Source: JAAXGX01 sp965203565
GTDB taxonomy: Bacteria; Acidobacteriota; Vicinamibacteria; Vicinamibacterales; UBA8438
Direction of reading: 5' to 3'
Assembly: GCA_965203565.1 (NCBI GenBank)
Contig: OZ241896.1
Span: 1,736,001-1,800,000, forward strand
Length of the DNA: 64,000 nt
The number at the start of each line of letters is the position of its first letter. The stretch's first letter is position 1. Both the position numbers and the translations under genes were made by a program. Below the pieces are notes generated by a model, which was not told the origin of the DNA, did not search any database, and was given only the letters and a program-made list of their open reading frames with translations. Positions 41,604-50,142 of this stretch are shown one piece after another.

Positions 41604-42458
41604 ATGGCGGCGCGTCCGGCCTGGAAGGGTCACCTGAAGGTCAGCCTCGTGACGGCGCCGGTCCAGGTGTTTCCGGCGACCGACACGGCGGCCTCGATCC
41701 GCTTCAACCAGTTGCACGAGGAGTGCCGGACGCGGATCCGGCAGAAGAAATGGTGCCCGGCCTGCGACCGGGAGGTCGACAAGACCGAGATCGTGAAGGG
41801 GTACGAGTTCGAGAAGGGGCGGTACGTGGTCGTGGACGACGAAGACGTCGCGAAGGCAAGACCCGAGTCCACCCGGATCATCAACCTGCTGCGCTTCGTC
41901 GACGGCGATTCGCTCGACCCGATTCACTTCGACCGGCCTTACTACCTGGCGCCCGACGGGAAGGTGGCCGGCGAGGCGTTCGGCGTGCTGCGCGAGGCGC
42001 TGCGCGGCAAGGCCGGCATCGGCAAGCTGGCCATCGGCGGCCGGGAGCAGATCGTCGCGGTGCAGCCGCGCGAGCGCGGTCTGGCGATGTTCACCCTGCG
42101 GCCGGCGGCCGAGGTCCGCCGCATGTCGGCGATCGACGAACTCGGCCAGATTCCCGCCCAGGTCAGCGCCGCGGAGGTGGAACTGGCGCGGCAGGTGATC
42201 GGCAACTTCGAGGGCGAGCTCGATCTGACCGAGTTCACCGACGAGTATCAGGCGGAGCTCCGGCGGGTCATCGACGCCAAGGTCGCCGGCGAGCAGGTGG
42301 TGTCGGTCGAGGACGACGCGCCCGCGAAGGTGGTCGATCTGATGGAGGCGCTGCGGAAGAGTCTCGATGCGGTGGGGAAGTCGAAGAAGAAGCCGGTCAA
42401 GGCCGCCGGCGGGGCGCGCGCCGGCCGGGCTTCCGCCCGGCGCCGGCGGGGCGCCTGA
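41604..42458 (+). CDS. ku: Ku protein (NHEJ DNA-end binding)
   Basis: 284 aa. Bacterial Ku core throughout: WKGHLKVSLVTAPVQVF, FNQLHEECRTRIRQKKWCPACDREV, KGYEFEKGRYVVVDDEDV, FDRPYYLAPDG and the end of the bridge region QVIGNFEGELDLTEFTDEYQAELRRVIDAK. The C-terminus is a Lys/Arg-rich tail (KSKKKPVKAAGGARAGRAS...) of the kind that stabilises DNA binding. Ku homodimers ring DNA ends and recruit LigD, encoded divergently next door. The start is the ATG before AARPAWKG; upstream in-frame residues overlap the repeat element. Confidence 0.93.
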   Translation: MAARPAWKGHLKVSLVTAPVQVFPATDTAASIRFNQLHEECRTRIRQKKWCPACDREVDKTEIVKGYEFEKGRYVVVDDEDVAKARPESTRIINLLRFVDGDSLDPIHFDRPYYLAPDGKVAGEAFGVLREALRGKAGIGKLAIGGREQIVAVQPRERGLAMFTLRPAAEVRRMSAIDELGQIPAQVSAAEVELARQVIGNFEGELDLTEFTDEYQAELRRVIDAKVAGEQVVSVEDDAPAKVVDLMEALRKSLDAVGKSKKKPVKAAGGARAGRASARRRRGA

Positions 42459-42511
42459 TCGGGCGGCGCGGCCCGTTCCGCAGCGGGAGACGGCCGTCCG
42501 CGGCCGGGCGG

Positions 42512-43906
42512 CTACTGCGTCCGCAGGTCGAACGCGGCCATCTGTCGGGCGTTGCGCACCAGCAGTATCCCCTCGGCGATTGCGGGGACGTTCCACGTCT
42601 TGCCCTCGATGGCGGGAAACCGCGCGATCTCTTCGTGCCGTTCGGGCGTCGCCCGCACCAGCGTCAGCTCGCCCCGTTCGGTGAGGACGACGATCCGGTC
42701 GCCGGCCAGCAGTAGCTGACCGGCGCCGTAGCGTCCGCCCTTCCACCGGCGCTCCCCGGTCGAGGCGTCGATGCAGGCGAGAATCGCCCGGTCGAGGCCG
42801 TAGACGTGACCGTCGTGCAGCACCGAGCTGCTGAGGCCGTTCTTCATCCGGTCGTTGCTCCAGACCTCGCTGGCGGTGAACCGCGCGCCGGCGCGCGTCA
42901 CCTCGATCACCGCCGCACCCCCGTACGCCGAGAGGAAGATGCGGCCGCCGCCGAGGAGGAGCGGCTGCGCCATGGCGTCCATCGTCTCCGGCGCCCATGG
43001 ATAGTCCCACAGCAACGCGCCGTCGTCGGCCCGCAGGCCGACCGCGCGTTCGGCGGTCACCGTCAGGATCTGCCGCACGCCGCCCAGCGTGACGGCCATC
43101 GGCGACGTATAGCTCTGGGCGTCGCCGAGCGCATGCCAGACGACGCCGCCGGTCGCCCGGTCGTACGCCACGACCGACCATCCGTCCGCGCCGCCCGGCT
43201 GCGCCACCACCAGATCGCCCACGACGAGAGGCGATGCGGCCATCGCCCAGGTCAGGTTCTCGGCGCCGGCGTCTTTCAGAATGTCCCGGCGCCAGACGAC
43301 GTCGCCCGTGGCGGCGTCGAGGCTCCACAGCAGGCCGGTCGCGCCCAGCGCATGGACGCGGCCGTCGCGCCACGTCGGCGTCGCCCGCGGTCCCGGACCG
43401 CCCATCGGTTCGGTGAACTGCGCGTCCCAGCCGTGCGTCCAGAGCTCGCGGCCCGTCGCCGCGTCGTACGCGGCGACCACTTCCCGCCCGCGCCGCTGCT
43501 CGAGGGTGAACGCGCGTCCCTGCGCCGCCGCGAACGACGCGTACCCGCCGCCGATCGGCTGCGTCCAGAGCGGTTCGAGGCCGTCGGCCGGCCAGCTCGT
43601 GCGCAGCGGGAGCTGGGTGTACCGCCCGTCCCGGCGGGGCCCCCGGAAGTCGGTCCAGTAGACGTCGGCGGCGGCCGCCGGCCTCGCCGCGTCGCCGGCC
43701 GGCAGCAGCCGGGAATAATGTTGAGAACGGTTCAGATCGAGCGCCGCGAAGTGGTCGTCGGCGTCACCGAACGACACGATCGGACGCAAGCCGCTCCCGG
43801 CCAGCTCGACGCGCAGATCGGCGACGGCCACGAGGAGGCCGATCGCGATCGCGGCGAGCGCAGCCGCCGCCGCAAGCCCGATCGCGATCGACCGCATCCT
43901 GCGCAT
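42512..43906 (-). CDS. PQQ-type beta-propeller protein, membrane-anchored
   Basis: 464 aa. One N-terminal helix (about 4-29). A WD/PQQ-like eight-bladed propeller follows: DFRGPRRDGRYTQLPLRTSWPADGLEPLWT opening, then repeated blades VVAAYDAATGRELWT, LLWSLDAATGDVVW, VVAYDRATGGVVWHALG, LRADDGALLWDYPW and ILACIDASTGERRWKGG. The opening DFRGP...G...W resembles the Acidobacteria/Planctomycetes PQQ-like family rather than true quinoprotein dehydrogenases; catalytic ligands are not evident. It sits 9 nt downstream of coxG and may be co-transcribed with the cox genes. Confidence 0.75.
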   Translation of the reverse strand: MRRMRSIAIGLAAAAALAAIAIGLLVAVADLRVELAGSGLRPIVSFGDADDHFAALDLNRSQHYSRLLPAGDAARPAAAADVYWTDFRGPRRDGRYTQLPLRTSWPADGLEPLWTQPIGGGYASFAAAQGRAFTLEQRRGREVVAAYDAATGRELWTHGWDAQFTEPMGGPGPRATPTWRDGRVHALGATGLLWSLDAATGDVVWRRDILKDAGAENLTWAMAASPLVVGDLVVAQPGGADGWSVVAYDRATGGVVWHALGDAQSYTSPMAVTLGGVRQILTVTAERAVGLRADDGALLWDYPWAPETMDAMAQPLLLGGGRIFLSAYGGAAVIEVTRAGARFTASEVWSNDRMKNGLSSSVLHDGHVYGLDRAILACIDASTGERRWKGGRYGAGQLLLAGDRIVVLTERGELTLVRATPERHEEIARFPAIEGKTWNVPAIAEGILLVRNARQMAAFDLRTQ

Positions 43907-43914
43907 CGTCGCAG

Positions 43915-44364
43915 TCACGGCGTCCGGCTGCGGGCCCGCGCGTCGAGGCAGGCGAAGAAGCGGTCCAGGGTCATCTTCGAGACGCCGCCGAGCAGCCGCT
44001 GGCCGACCCGCGCGATCGTGCCGCCCACGCTGGCCTTCCCGGTGACGGTGACCCGCGTGCCGCCGCCGTCGGCCTCCGCCAGCGCGATGGTCGCCGACCC
44101 GTTGACGAAGCCGGGTTTCCCCTTTCCCTCGACGACGAGGGTGCAGCGCTCCGGCTCGCGCCGGTCGGTGATCCGGACCGTGCCCTGATAGCGCCCGGTG
44201 ATGGCGGCGACCCCGATCGTCAGCGTCGCCCGGTAGGCGTCGTCGCCGATCGCCTCCATCGATTCGCATCCGGGCAGGCAGGCGGCTATCGCCTCCGGAT
44301 CGATCAGCAGGTCCCAGACCCGGCGCCGCGGCGCGTCGAACGAGTAGGCGGCCGACAGCTCCAT
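43915..44364 (-). CDS. coxG: CoxG-like SRPBCC protein
   Basis: 149 aa. CoxG/SRPBCC fold: FDAPRRRVWDLLIDPEAIAACLPGCESM, YRATLTIGVAAITGRYQGTVRI, GSATIALAEADGGGTRVTVTG and a C-terminal LDRFFACLDAR. CoxG helps assembly or membrane attachment of carbon-monoxide-dehydrogenase-type molybdenum hydroxylases. It lies 20 nt after coxE, in the usual cox gene order. Confidence 0.85.
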   Translation of the reverse strand: MELSAAYSFDAPRRRVWDLLIDPEAIAACLPGCESMEAIGDDAYRATLTIGVAAITGRYQGTVRITDRREPERCTLVVEGKGKPGFVNGSATIALAEADGGGTRVTVTGKASVGGTIARVGQRLLGGVSKMTLDRFFACLDARARSRTP

Positions 44365-44383
44365 CTATCCAAGCGTATCCCCG

Positions 44384-45574
44384 TTACACCGATGCGGCAA
44401 GCGCGGAACGTCTCGCCCGGCGGCGCGCCGGCAGCGCATCGAGATGCCGGGCCAACGCTTCGAGGCTCGCGAGGTTGTGGACCGGCAGGAAGTCGTCTAT
44501 CGACGGAAGCGCCGCCTGCATGCCGCGCGTCAGCGGCCGGTAGTCGGGCGACCCGAGCAGCGGGTTCAGCCAGATGAGGCGATGGCACGACCGCTGGAGC
44601 CGCGCCATCTCCGCCCGCAGCCGCTCCGGCGCGCCGCGGTCCCACCCGTCCGAGATCAGCAGGACGACCGGTCCCCGGCCGCGCACGCGCCGCGCCCACT
44701 CCACGTTGAAGGCGCGCAGCGCGTCGCCGATCCGCGTGCCGCCGCCGAAGTCGCGGATCGTCCGCGACAGCGCGGGCGCCGCGGCGCCCGCGGCGCGCGC
44801 TTCGAGCTGGCGAGTGACCCGCGTGAGGCGCGTCGCGAAGACGAACGACTCCACGCGTCCGAGCTTCCCGCCCCCGGTCAGCGCATGGACGAAGCAGAGC
44901 AGCATCCGGCTGTAGCGCTCCATCGATCCGCTGACGTCGCACAGCAGGATCAGCGGCCGGCGCGCCGTCTTCCGGCGGCGCGCCGGCAGGTCGATCGGCT
45001 CGCCGCCGTAGCGGATGCTGGCGCGGGCGATCCGCCGCAGATCGAGCGCCGGTCCCCGGCCGGCGGTCCACCGCTTCGACCGGCGCTCGCCGAGCGTCCA
45101 GTCGAGCCGGGCCATCATCCGTTCGGCCGCCGCCGCGTCCGCCTCGGTGAACTGCTCGAAGTCCTTCGTCCGAAGCGCTTCGCGGTCGCTGTAGCTGAGC
45201 GCCGCCATCCGCTCCACGCGATGCGCCGGCTGCCGATCCGCGTCGACGCCGGCCTCCCGCTCCGCTCCCGGCGGCAGTGCCGATTCGTACTCGGGCGCTC
45301 CGGAGCGGCGCGTCTCGCCCAGTGCGGCGAGGTCCGAAGCCGCCAGGTCGCCGGGCCGCCGCCAGAAGGCGTGGAACGCCTCGTCGAAGAGCGGGAGATC
45401 CTCGGCGCGATGGACGAGCAGGCTCCGGAGCGTGTGACGGAAGACCGGCCGCCGGCCGACGTCGACCCTGGCGAGCGCGTCGGCGACGTCGCGGGTCCGG
45501 CCCGCCTGCACGTCGAGTCCCAGCCGGCGGAGCAGCCGGGTGAAGTGGAGCAGGTTGCGGAGCAGAGCGGTCAT
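44384..45574 (-). CDS. coxE: CoxE-like VWA-domain protein
   Basis: 396 aa. The N-terminal alpha-helical region (LRNLLHFTRLLRRLGLDVQAGR...) is typical of CoxE/VWA_CoxE; the C-terminal von Willebrand A domain starts at LILLCDVSGSMERYSRMLL (MIDAS DxSGS at about 212), with GGTRIGDAL and LLISDGWDRG. Together with the MoxR ATPase CoxD it matures the MoCu/Mo active site of CoxL-type hydroxylases. In this window coxD is 2.6 kb upstream, separated from coxE by three unrelated genes. Confidence 0.87.
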   Translation of the reverse strand: MTALLRNLLHFTRLLRRLGLDVQAGRTRDVADALARVDVGRRPVFRHTLRSLLVHRAEDLPLFDEAFHAFWRRPGDLAASDLAALGETRRSGAPEYESALPPGAEREAGVDADRQPAHRVERMAALSYSDREALRTKDFEQFTEADAAAAERMMARLDWTLGERRSKRWTAGRGPALDLRRIARASIRYGGEPIDLPARRRKTARRPLILLCDVSGSMERYSRMLLCFVHALTGGGKLGRVESFVFATRLTRVTRQLEARAAGAAAPALSRTIRDFGGGTRIGDALRAFNVEWARRVRGRGPVVLLISDGWDRGAPERLRAEMARLQRSCHRLIWLNPLLGSPDYRPLTRGMQAALPSIDDFLPVHNLASLEALARHLDALPARRRARRSALAASV

Positions 45575-45599
45575 GGGCGACGCCGGCCGCAGGCGTCCG

Positions 45600-47447
45600 T
45601 CAGTCCGGCTCGAACGAACGCGCGTGTCCGCGATCGGCCGGCGGGTCCTGATCCTCCTTGCGGAGGAAGCAGGGCCCGACGGCGAGGCAGTCGAGGTCCG
45701 TTCCCATGAAGCAGCGGAAGGCGTCGGCCGGCGTGCAGACGATCGGCTCGCCGCGGACGTTGAAGCTGGTGTTCACGAGGACCGGGCAGCCGGTCCGGGA
45801 TCTGAACGCCTCCAGCAGCGCGTGGTAGCGGGGATTGGTCTCGCGGTCGACGGTCTGCACGCGGGCGGAGCCGTCCACGTGGGTCACCGCGGGAATCTCG
45901 GAACGCGGGACGTCCAGGCGATCGATGCCGGACCGCGCCCGGTCCGCCTCCGTTTCCGGAAGCCGCCGCGCCGGCTGCACGCCGGCCACCAGGAGCATGT
46001 ACGGGCTGTCGCGGTCGAGCTCGAACCAGTCCGCGGCGTCCGCGCGCGGCACGCTCGGCGCGAACGGGCGGAACGATTCGCGGAACTTCACCTTCAGGTT
46101 CAGCGTCCGCTGCATGGCGGGCGCGCGCGGGTCCGCCAGGATCGACCGGTTGCCGAGCGCGCGCGGCCCGAACTCCATCCGGCCCTGGAACCAGCCGACC
46201 GCCTTGCCCGCGGCCAGCGCGTCGGCCGCGGCGTCGATCAGCGCCTCGTCCGGCAGCGTCTCGTAACGCGCGCCGGCGGCGTCGAGCGCGGCGCGGACGG
46301 CGTCCGGGCCGAACGCGGGGCCGAGCAGCGCGCCCTGCATGGCGTCCCCGGCGTCCGTCGAAGCGCCGCCCGCGACGCGCGGTTCGCCGAACAAGCCGTG
46401 GCTCGCGGCCAGCGCGGCGCCGAGCGCGCCGCCCGCGTCGCCCGCCGCCGGCTGCACCCAGATGTCGTCGAACCGCCCGTCCCGCAGCACCTTGCCGTTG
46501 GCGACGCAGTTGAGCGCGACGCCGCCGGCCAGGCACAGGCGGGGGATGCCGGTCTCCACGCGCAGCGATCGGGTCAGCCGCAGCACCGCCTCTTCGACCA
46601 CCGCCTGCGCCGACGCCGCCACGTCCATGTGCCGACCCGTCAGCGGCGCCTCCGGCTCGCGCGGCGGGCCGCCGAACAGCGCGTCGAACCGGCCGTTGGT
46701 CATCGTCAGGCCGGTGCAGTAGTCGAAGTAGTCGAGGTCGAGGCGGAACGTGCCGTCCGGCTTCAGGTCGATCAGGTGGTCGAGGATGGTCGAGACGTGC
46801 GTCGGCTCGCCGTACGGCGCGAGGCCCATCACCTTGTACTCGCCGGAGTTGACCTTGAAGCCGAGGTAGCCGGTGAACGCGGAGTAGAGAAGCCCCAGGG
46901 AGTGCGGGAAGTGGATCTCCCGAATCACCTGCAGGTCGGCGCCGCGGCCGACCGCCGCCGAGGTGGTGGCCCACTCGCCGACGCCGTCCATGGTGAGCAC
47001 CGCCGCGTCGCGGAACGGCGACGGATAGAAGGCGCTCGCCGCGTGCGACTGGTGGTGTTCGGTGAACAGCAGTCTGGCCGGCCAGTCGACGTCCGGGTCG
47101 AGCGCGCGCAGCTTCCGGCGCAGCAGGTCTTTCTGGAACAGCTTCTCCTTGATCCAGATCGGGGCCGCCAGCCGGAAGGAACGGAAGCCGCGGGGCGCGA
47201 CCGCGACGTACGTTTCAAGCAGCCGCTCGAACTTGAGGAACGGCTTGTCGTAGAACGCGACCCGGTCGACGTCGGCCGGCGTCATGCCGGCCTCGTCGAG
47301 ACACCACGCGACGGCGTTCGCAGGATAACCGGCGTCGTGCTTCCGGCGCGTGAAGCGCTCCTCCTGCGCGGCCGCGACGATCCGTCCGCCGTCGATCAGC
47401 GCCGCCGCGCTGTCGTGGTAGAACGCCGACAGGCCGAGGATGCGCAC
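45600..47447 (-). CDS. NodU/HypF-type O-carbamoyltransferase
   Basis: 615 aa. The N-terminal Kae1-like ASKHA domain has ILGLSAFYHDSAAALI, FTEHHQSHAASAFYPSPF, TMDGVGEWATTS and YKVMGLAPYGEP; the C-terminal YrdC-like/CmcH domain has LAGGVALNCVANGKVL, FGPRALGNRSILADPR, VKFRESFRPFAPSV and LVNTSFNVRGEPIVCTP. The enzyme carbamoylates hydroxyl groups of sugars or natural products using carbamoyl phosphate. A GTG start at 47447 lies 4 nt from the DUF5989 stop. It forms a unit with DUF5989 and SxtJ, a set known near surface-glycan and natural-product genes. Confidence 0.88.
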   Translation of the reverse strand: MRILGLSAFYHDSAAALIDGGRIVAAAQEERFTRRKHDAGYPANAVAWCLDEAGMTPADVDRVAFYDKPFLKFERLLETYVAVAPRGFRSFRLAAPIWIKEKLFQKDLLRRKLRALDPDVDWPARLLFTEHHQSHAASAFYPSPFRDAAVLTMDGVGEWATTSAAVGRGADLQVIREIHFPHSLGLLYSAFTGYLGFKVNSGEYKVMGLAPYGEPTHVSTILDHLIDLKPDGTFRLDLDYFDYCTGLTMTNGRFDALFGGPPREPEAPLTGRHMDVAASAQAVVEEAVLRLTRSLRVETGIPRLCLAGGVALNCVANGKVLRDGRFDDIWVQPAAGDAGGALGAALAASHGLFGEPRVAGGASTDAGDAMQGALLGPAFGPDAVRAALDAAGARYETLPDEALIDAAADALAAGKAVGWFQGRMEFGPRALGNRSILADPRAPAMQRTLNLKVKFRESFRPFAPSVPRADAADWFELDRDSPYMLLVAGVQPARRLPETEADRARSGIDRLDVPRSEIPAVTHVDGSARVQTVDRETNPRYHALLEAFRSRTGCPVLVNTSFNVRGEPIVCTPADAFRCFMGTDLDCLAVGPCFLRKEDQDPPADRGHARSFEPD

Positions 47448-47451
47448 GAGA

Positions 47452-47601
47452 TCAGAAGATCGTGTAGATCATCGGCGCGACCGCAGTGGTCTGGCTCAGG
47501 ACGATCAACCCGCCGAGGACGAGCATCATGACGATGACCGGAAACAGCCAGTACTTCTTGCGCACCCGCATGAACGCCCACAGCTCGATCAGAAAGGACA
47601 T
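47452..47601 (-). CDS. DUF5989-like small membrane protein
   Basis: 49 aa (MSFLIELWAFMRVRKKYWLF then a hydrophobic helix and the end APMIYTIF). The layout LxELWxFMRxRKKYWLxP + VLGGLIVLSQ + AP-IYT-F matches the DUF5989 family, which almost always sits between SxtJ and a carbamoyltransferase. Role unknown, perhaps a membrane tether for the enzyme. It is too short for most automated calls. Confidence 0.8.
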   Translation of the reverse strand: MSFLIELWAFMRVRKKYWLFPVIVMMLVLGGLIVLSQTTAVAPMIYTIF

Positions 47602-47631
47602 CGGCAGCCTCCTTGGGAACGATGCATGGCC

Positions 47632-48063
47632 TCAGAACTGGCGCGTCATCGACTCGCGCTCCGGACCCGGCGGGTCGCGCCGGATCCAGTAGGTCGCGGC
47701 GTCCGGCTCGCGCCGCCGCCGGAGCGGGTCCTTGCCCAGCGCGCGCAGGACGAGACCGGTCGGCGTCACCACGCCGAAGTAGATGACCGCCAGGACCACC
47801 GGGTGGACGACGCGCTGCAGCAGCAGTCCGAACCGGAACCAGACCCGGTTGAACGGCGCCAGCCAGGCCGCCCGGACCAGAGCGACGGCCAGCAGCGCCG
47901 CGGCCGCGGTCAGCGCCCAGCCGCGGGGCGGCCCGCCGCCCGGCAGCGGCCACAGGCCGATCGCCGCGAACACCACCGCGAAGACGATCCCGAAGGCGCG
48001 ATTGGAGCCGATGGCGGCGGCGGATTCGTCGGAGACGAGCCGTTCATGCGTCGCGTGCCGCAT
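47632..48063 (-). CDS. SxtJ-like membrane protein
   Basis: 143 aa with two to three helices (FGIVFAVVFAAIGLWPL; ALTAAAALLAVALVRAAWLAP; VVHPVVLAVIYFGVVTPTGLVLRALG) and the C-terminal tail RREPDAATYWIRRDPPGPERESMTRQF. The W-I-x-R-x-P...M-x-x-Q-F ending is the SxtJ signature. First gene of the carbamoyltransferase unit; 30 nt before DUF5989. Function unknown. Confidence 0.82.
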   Translation of the reverse strand: MRHATHERLVSDESAAAIGSNRAFGIVFAVVFAAIGLWPLPGGGPPRGWALTAAAALLAVALVRAAWLAPFNRVWFRFGLLLQRVVHPVVLAVIYFGVVTPTGLVLRALGKDPLRRRREPDAATYWIRRDPPGPERESMTRQF

Positions 48064-48154
48064 CGTTCACAGGATGATGAGCGCGCCTGAGCATCAGGAG
48101 TTGCAGTCTATGCATGCGCCGATTTGCAGTCAACTGCGGCGCCGCTTCGGGCTG

Positions 48155-49141
48155 TCAGGCGCGCCGCGCGCCGGGCGTCTTCGCCCGGTTCAGCAGTTGC
48201 TGGATCCGTTCGCCGCGGACGCTCCGCAGATCCTCCTGCGTCTTGAGCACGACGCCGAGCGTGCGGTCGATCGTCGCGGCGTCGAGCTCCTGCCGGTCGA
48301 GGGCGACGAGCGCCGCCATCCAGTCGAGCGTCTCGGAGACGCCGGTCGCCTTGTAGAGGTCGGCCTGCCGCAGCTCCTGCACGAACCGGGTCACCTGCTC
48401 GGCGAGCGCAGCCGGCGCGTCGGGCGCCTTCGTCAGGATGATCCGGAGCTCCTTCTCGAAACTCGGGTAGTCGATCCAGGCGTAGATGCAGCGCCGCTTG
48501 AGCGCGTCGTGCAGTTCGCGGGTGCGGTTCGAGGTGATGACGACGACCGGCGGCGCCGCAGCCTTGATCGCGCCGATCTCGGGGATGGTGATCTGGAAGT
48601 CGGAGAGGAGCTCCAGCAGGTAGCCTTCGAACTCTTCGTCCGCGCGGTCGAGTTCGTCGATCAGCAGCACCGGCGGCCGCGGCCGTCCGTCGCGGAGCGC
48701 CCGGAGCAGGGGCCGCTCGATGAGGAAGTCGGGGCCGAACAGCTCCCGGACGCGCACGGCGGCTGCGGGACCGTCGCCCGTTGCGGCGCCGCCGCCCGCA
48801 ACGCGGACGCCTTCCGGTCGTCCTTCCGCATCGGCTGCTGCGCGTTCCGCTTCCGCGAGCCGGATCTCGATCAACTGGCGCGCGTAGTTCCACTCGTAGA
48901 CGGCGTGGTTGACGTCGAGGCCCTCGTAGCACTGGAGCCGGATCAGCTCGGCGTCGAGCGCCGCCGCCAGCACCTTGGCGACCTCGGTCTTGCCGACGCC
49001 CGCCTCGCCTTCGAGCAGGAGGGGCCGCTGGAGCTTCAGCGCGAGGTAGATGGACGTCGCGAGACCCTCGTCGGCCACGTACCGGTGTTCCGCGAGGAGC
49101 CGTCCAAGGTCGTCGATGGACGCGGGCGCGGCGGGCGGCAT
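48155..49141 (-). CDS. coxD: CoxD-like MoxR-family AAA+ ATPase
   Basis: 328 aa. Walker A GEAGVGKT (45-52), family block QCYEGLDVNHAVYEWNYARQLIEIR, Walker B PVLLIDELDRADEEFE, sensor 1 VVITSNRTRELHDALKRRCIYAWIDYPS. This is the CoxD subfamily that acts as a chaperone for Mo-hydroxylase active-site maturation together with CoxE. A variable Gly/Ala-rich insert (GVRVAGGGAATGDG) separates the two conserved halves. Its normal downstream partner coxE is displaced. Confidence 0.9.
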   Translation of the reverse strand: MPPAAPASIDDLGRLLAEHRYVADEGLATSIYLALKLQRPLLLEGEAGVGKTEVAKVLAAALDAELIRLQCYEGLDVNHAVYEWNYARQLIEIRLAEAERAAADAEGRPEGVRVAGGGAATGDGPAAAVRVRELFGPDFLIERPLLRALRDGRPRPPVLLIDELDRADEEFEGYLLELLSDFQITIPEIGAIKAAAPPVVVITSNRTRELHDALKRRCIYAWIDYPSFEKELRIILTKAPDAPAALAEQVTRFVQELRQADLYKATGVSETLDWMAALVALDRQELDAATIDRTLGVVLKTQEDLRSVRGERIQQLLNRAKTPGARRA

Positions 49142-49230
49142 GAGGCGGTCCGATGTGGCGGAGCGTCAGTTTCGTTCGTATCCGGGACGAAGTCGGACGG
49201 CGACGGAACGTTCACGCGGTTCGTATTCGC

Positions 49231-50139
49231 CTACCCGGCGCGCCCGGCGGCGGCCGCGAGGGCGCGGCGGACGTACACCGGCGCGACCGCCTTGCGGTAC
49301 TCGGCCGAGGCGAAGACGTCCCCGAGCAGGTCGTCGCCGAGGTCTCCCGACACGGCGGCGGCCGCGGCGGCGAACGTCTCGTCCGAGAGCGGCTGGTCCT
49401 TCAGGGCCGCTTCGACGGCGCGGCAGCGCGTCGGTTTCGGCGTCAGGCCGCCGATGGCGACCGCCGCCTCCGCGCAGAGCGCCTCCCGCGGCTCGCCCTT
49501 GAGCCTGGACGTCCAGCCGCCGCCCCGCGCGCCGGCGGCGAGCGAGACGGCCACGCCGATGACGGCGTAGCGCGAGGCCGGGTGGGAGAACTTGACGTAG
49601 GCGCCGCCGCGCTGACCGGCCGCGGGAACCTGGATGGAGGTCAGCACGTCGTTCTCGCGGAGCGAGGTCGTCATGACGCCGGTGATGAAGTCGGCGACGC
49701 CGACCGTGCGTTCGCCGTCCGGTCCGGCGACGGTCAGCGTGGCCTCGAGCGCGGCCAGCACCGTCGGCAGGTCCGACGCGGGGTCGGCGTGGGCCAGGTT
49801 GCCGCCGATGGTGCCGCGGTTGCGGACCGCGGGGTCGCCGATCTGGCCGGCCGCCTCGGCGAGCGCCGCGGCGTGCTCCCGGACTGCGTCCGACGCCGCG
49901 ATCTCGGCGTGCGTCGTCAGGGCGCCGATGCGCAGCCCGCCGCCGTCGGCCGCGATCCCGCGCAGTTCCGCGATCCGTCCGACGTCGATCACCGCGGCGG
50001 GCGCCGCCAGCCGCAGCTTGAGCAGCGGGATCAGGCTGTGGCCGCCGGCGAGGAGCTTCGCCCCCGGATGCGCGGCGAGCAGCCGGCCCGCTTCGGCCAC
50101 CGAATGGGCGCGATAGTAATCGAAATCGGCGGCGAACAT
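49231..50139 (-). CDS. coxM: CoxM-like FAD-binding subunit of Mo-hydroxylase
   Basis: 302 aa, FAD_binding_5 plus CO_deh_flav_C. FAD motifs are KLLAGGHSLIPLLKLRLAAP (AGGHS) and TIGGNLAHADPASDLP (TIGGN). It passes electrons from the [2Fe-2S] subunit to the external acceptor. It starts 3 nt after the coxL stop, so the two are translationally coupled. Confidence 0.9.
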   Translation of the reverse strand: MFAADFDYYRAHSVAEAGRLLAAHPGAKLLAGGHSLIPLLKLRLAAPAAVIDVGRIAELRGIAADGGGLRIGALTTHAEIAASDAVREHAAALAEAAGQIGDPAVRNRGTIGGNLAHADPASDLPTVLAALEATLTVAGPDGERTVGVADFITGVMTTSLRENDVLTSIQVPAAGQRGGAYVKFSHPASRYAVIGVAVSLAAGARGGGWTSRLKGEPREALCAEAAVAIGGLTPKPTRCRAVEAALKDQPLSDETFAAAAAAVSGDLGDDLLGDVFASAEYRKAVAPVYVRRALAAAAGRAG

Positions 50140-50142
50140 GGC

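Noticed and set aside
41421..43373. Open minus-strand frame extending LigD far upstream
   Set aside because: The extension is antisense to ku and part of the propeller gene region; LigD starts properly at MLADRP with the adenylation domain right after.
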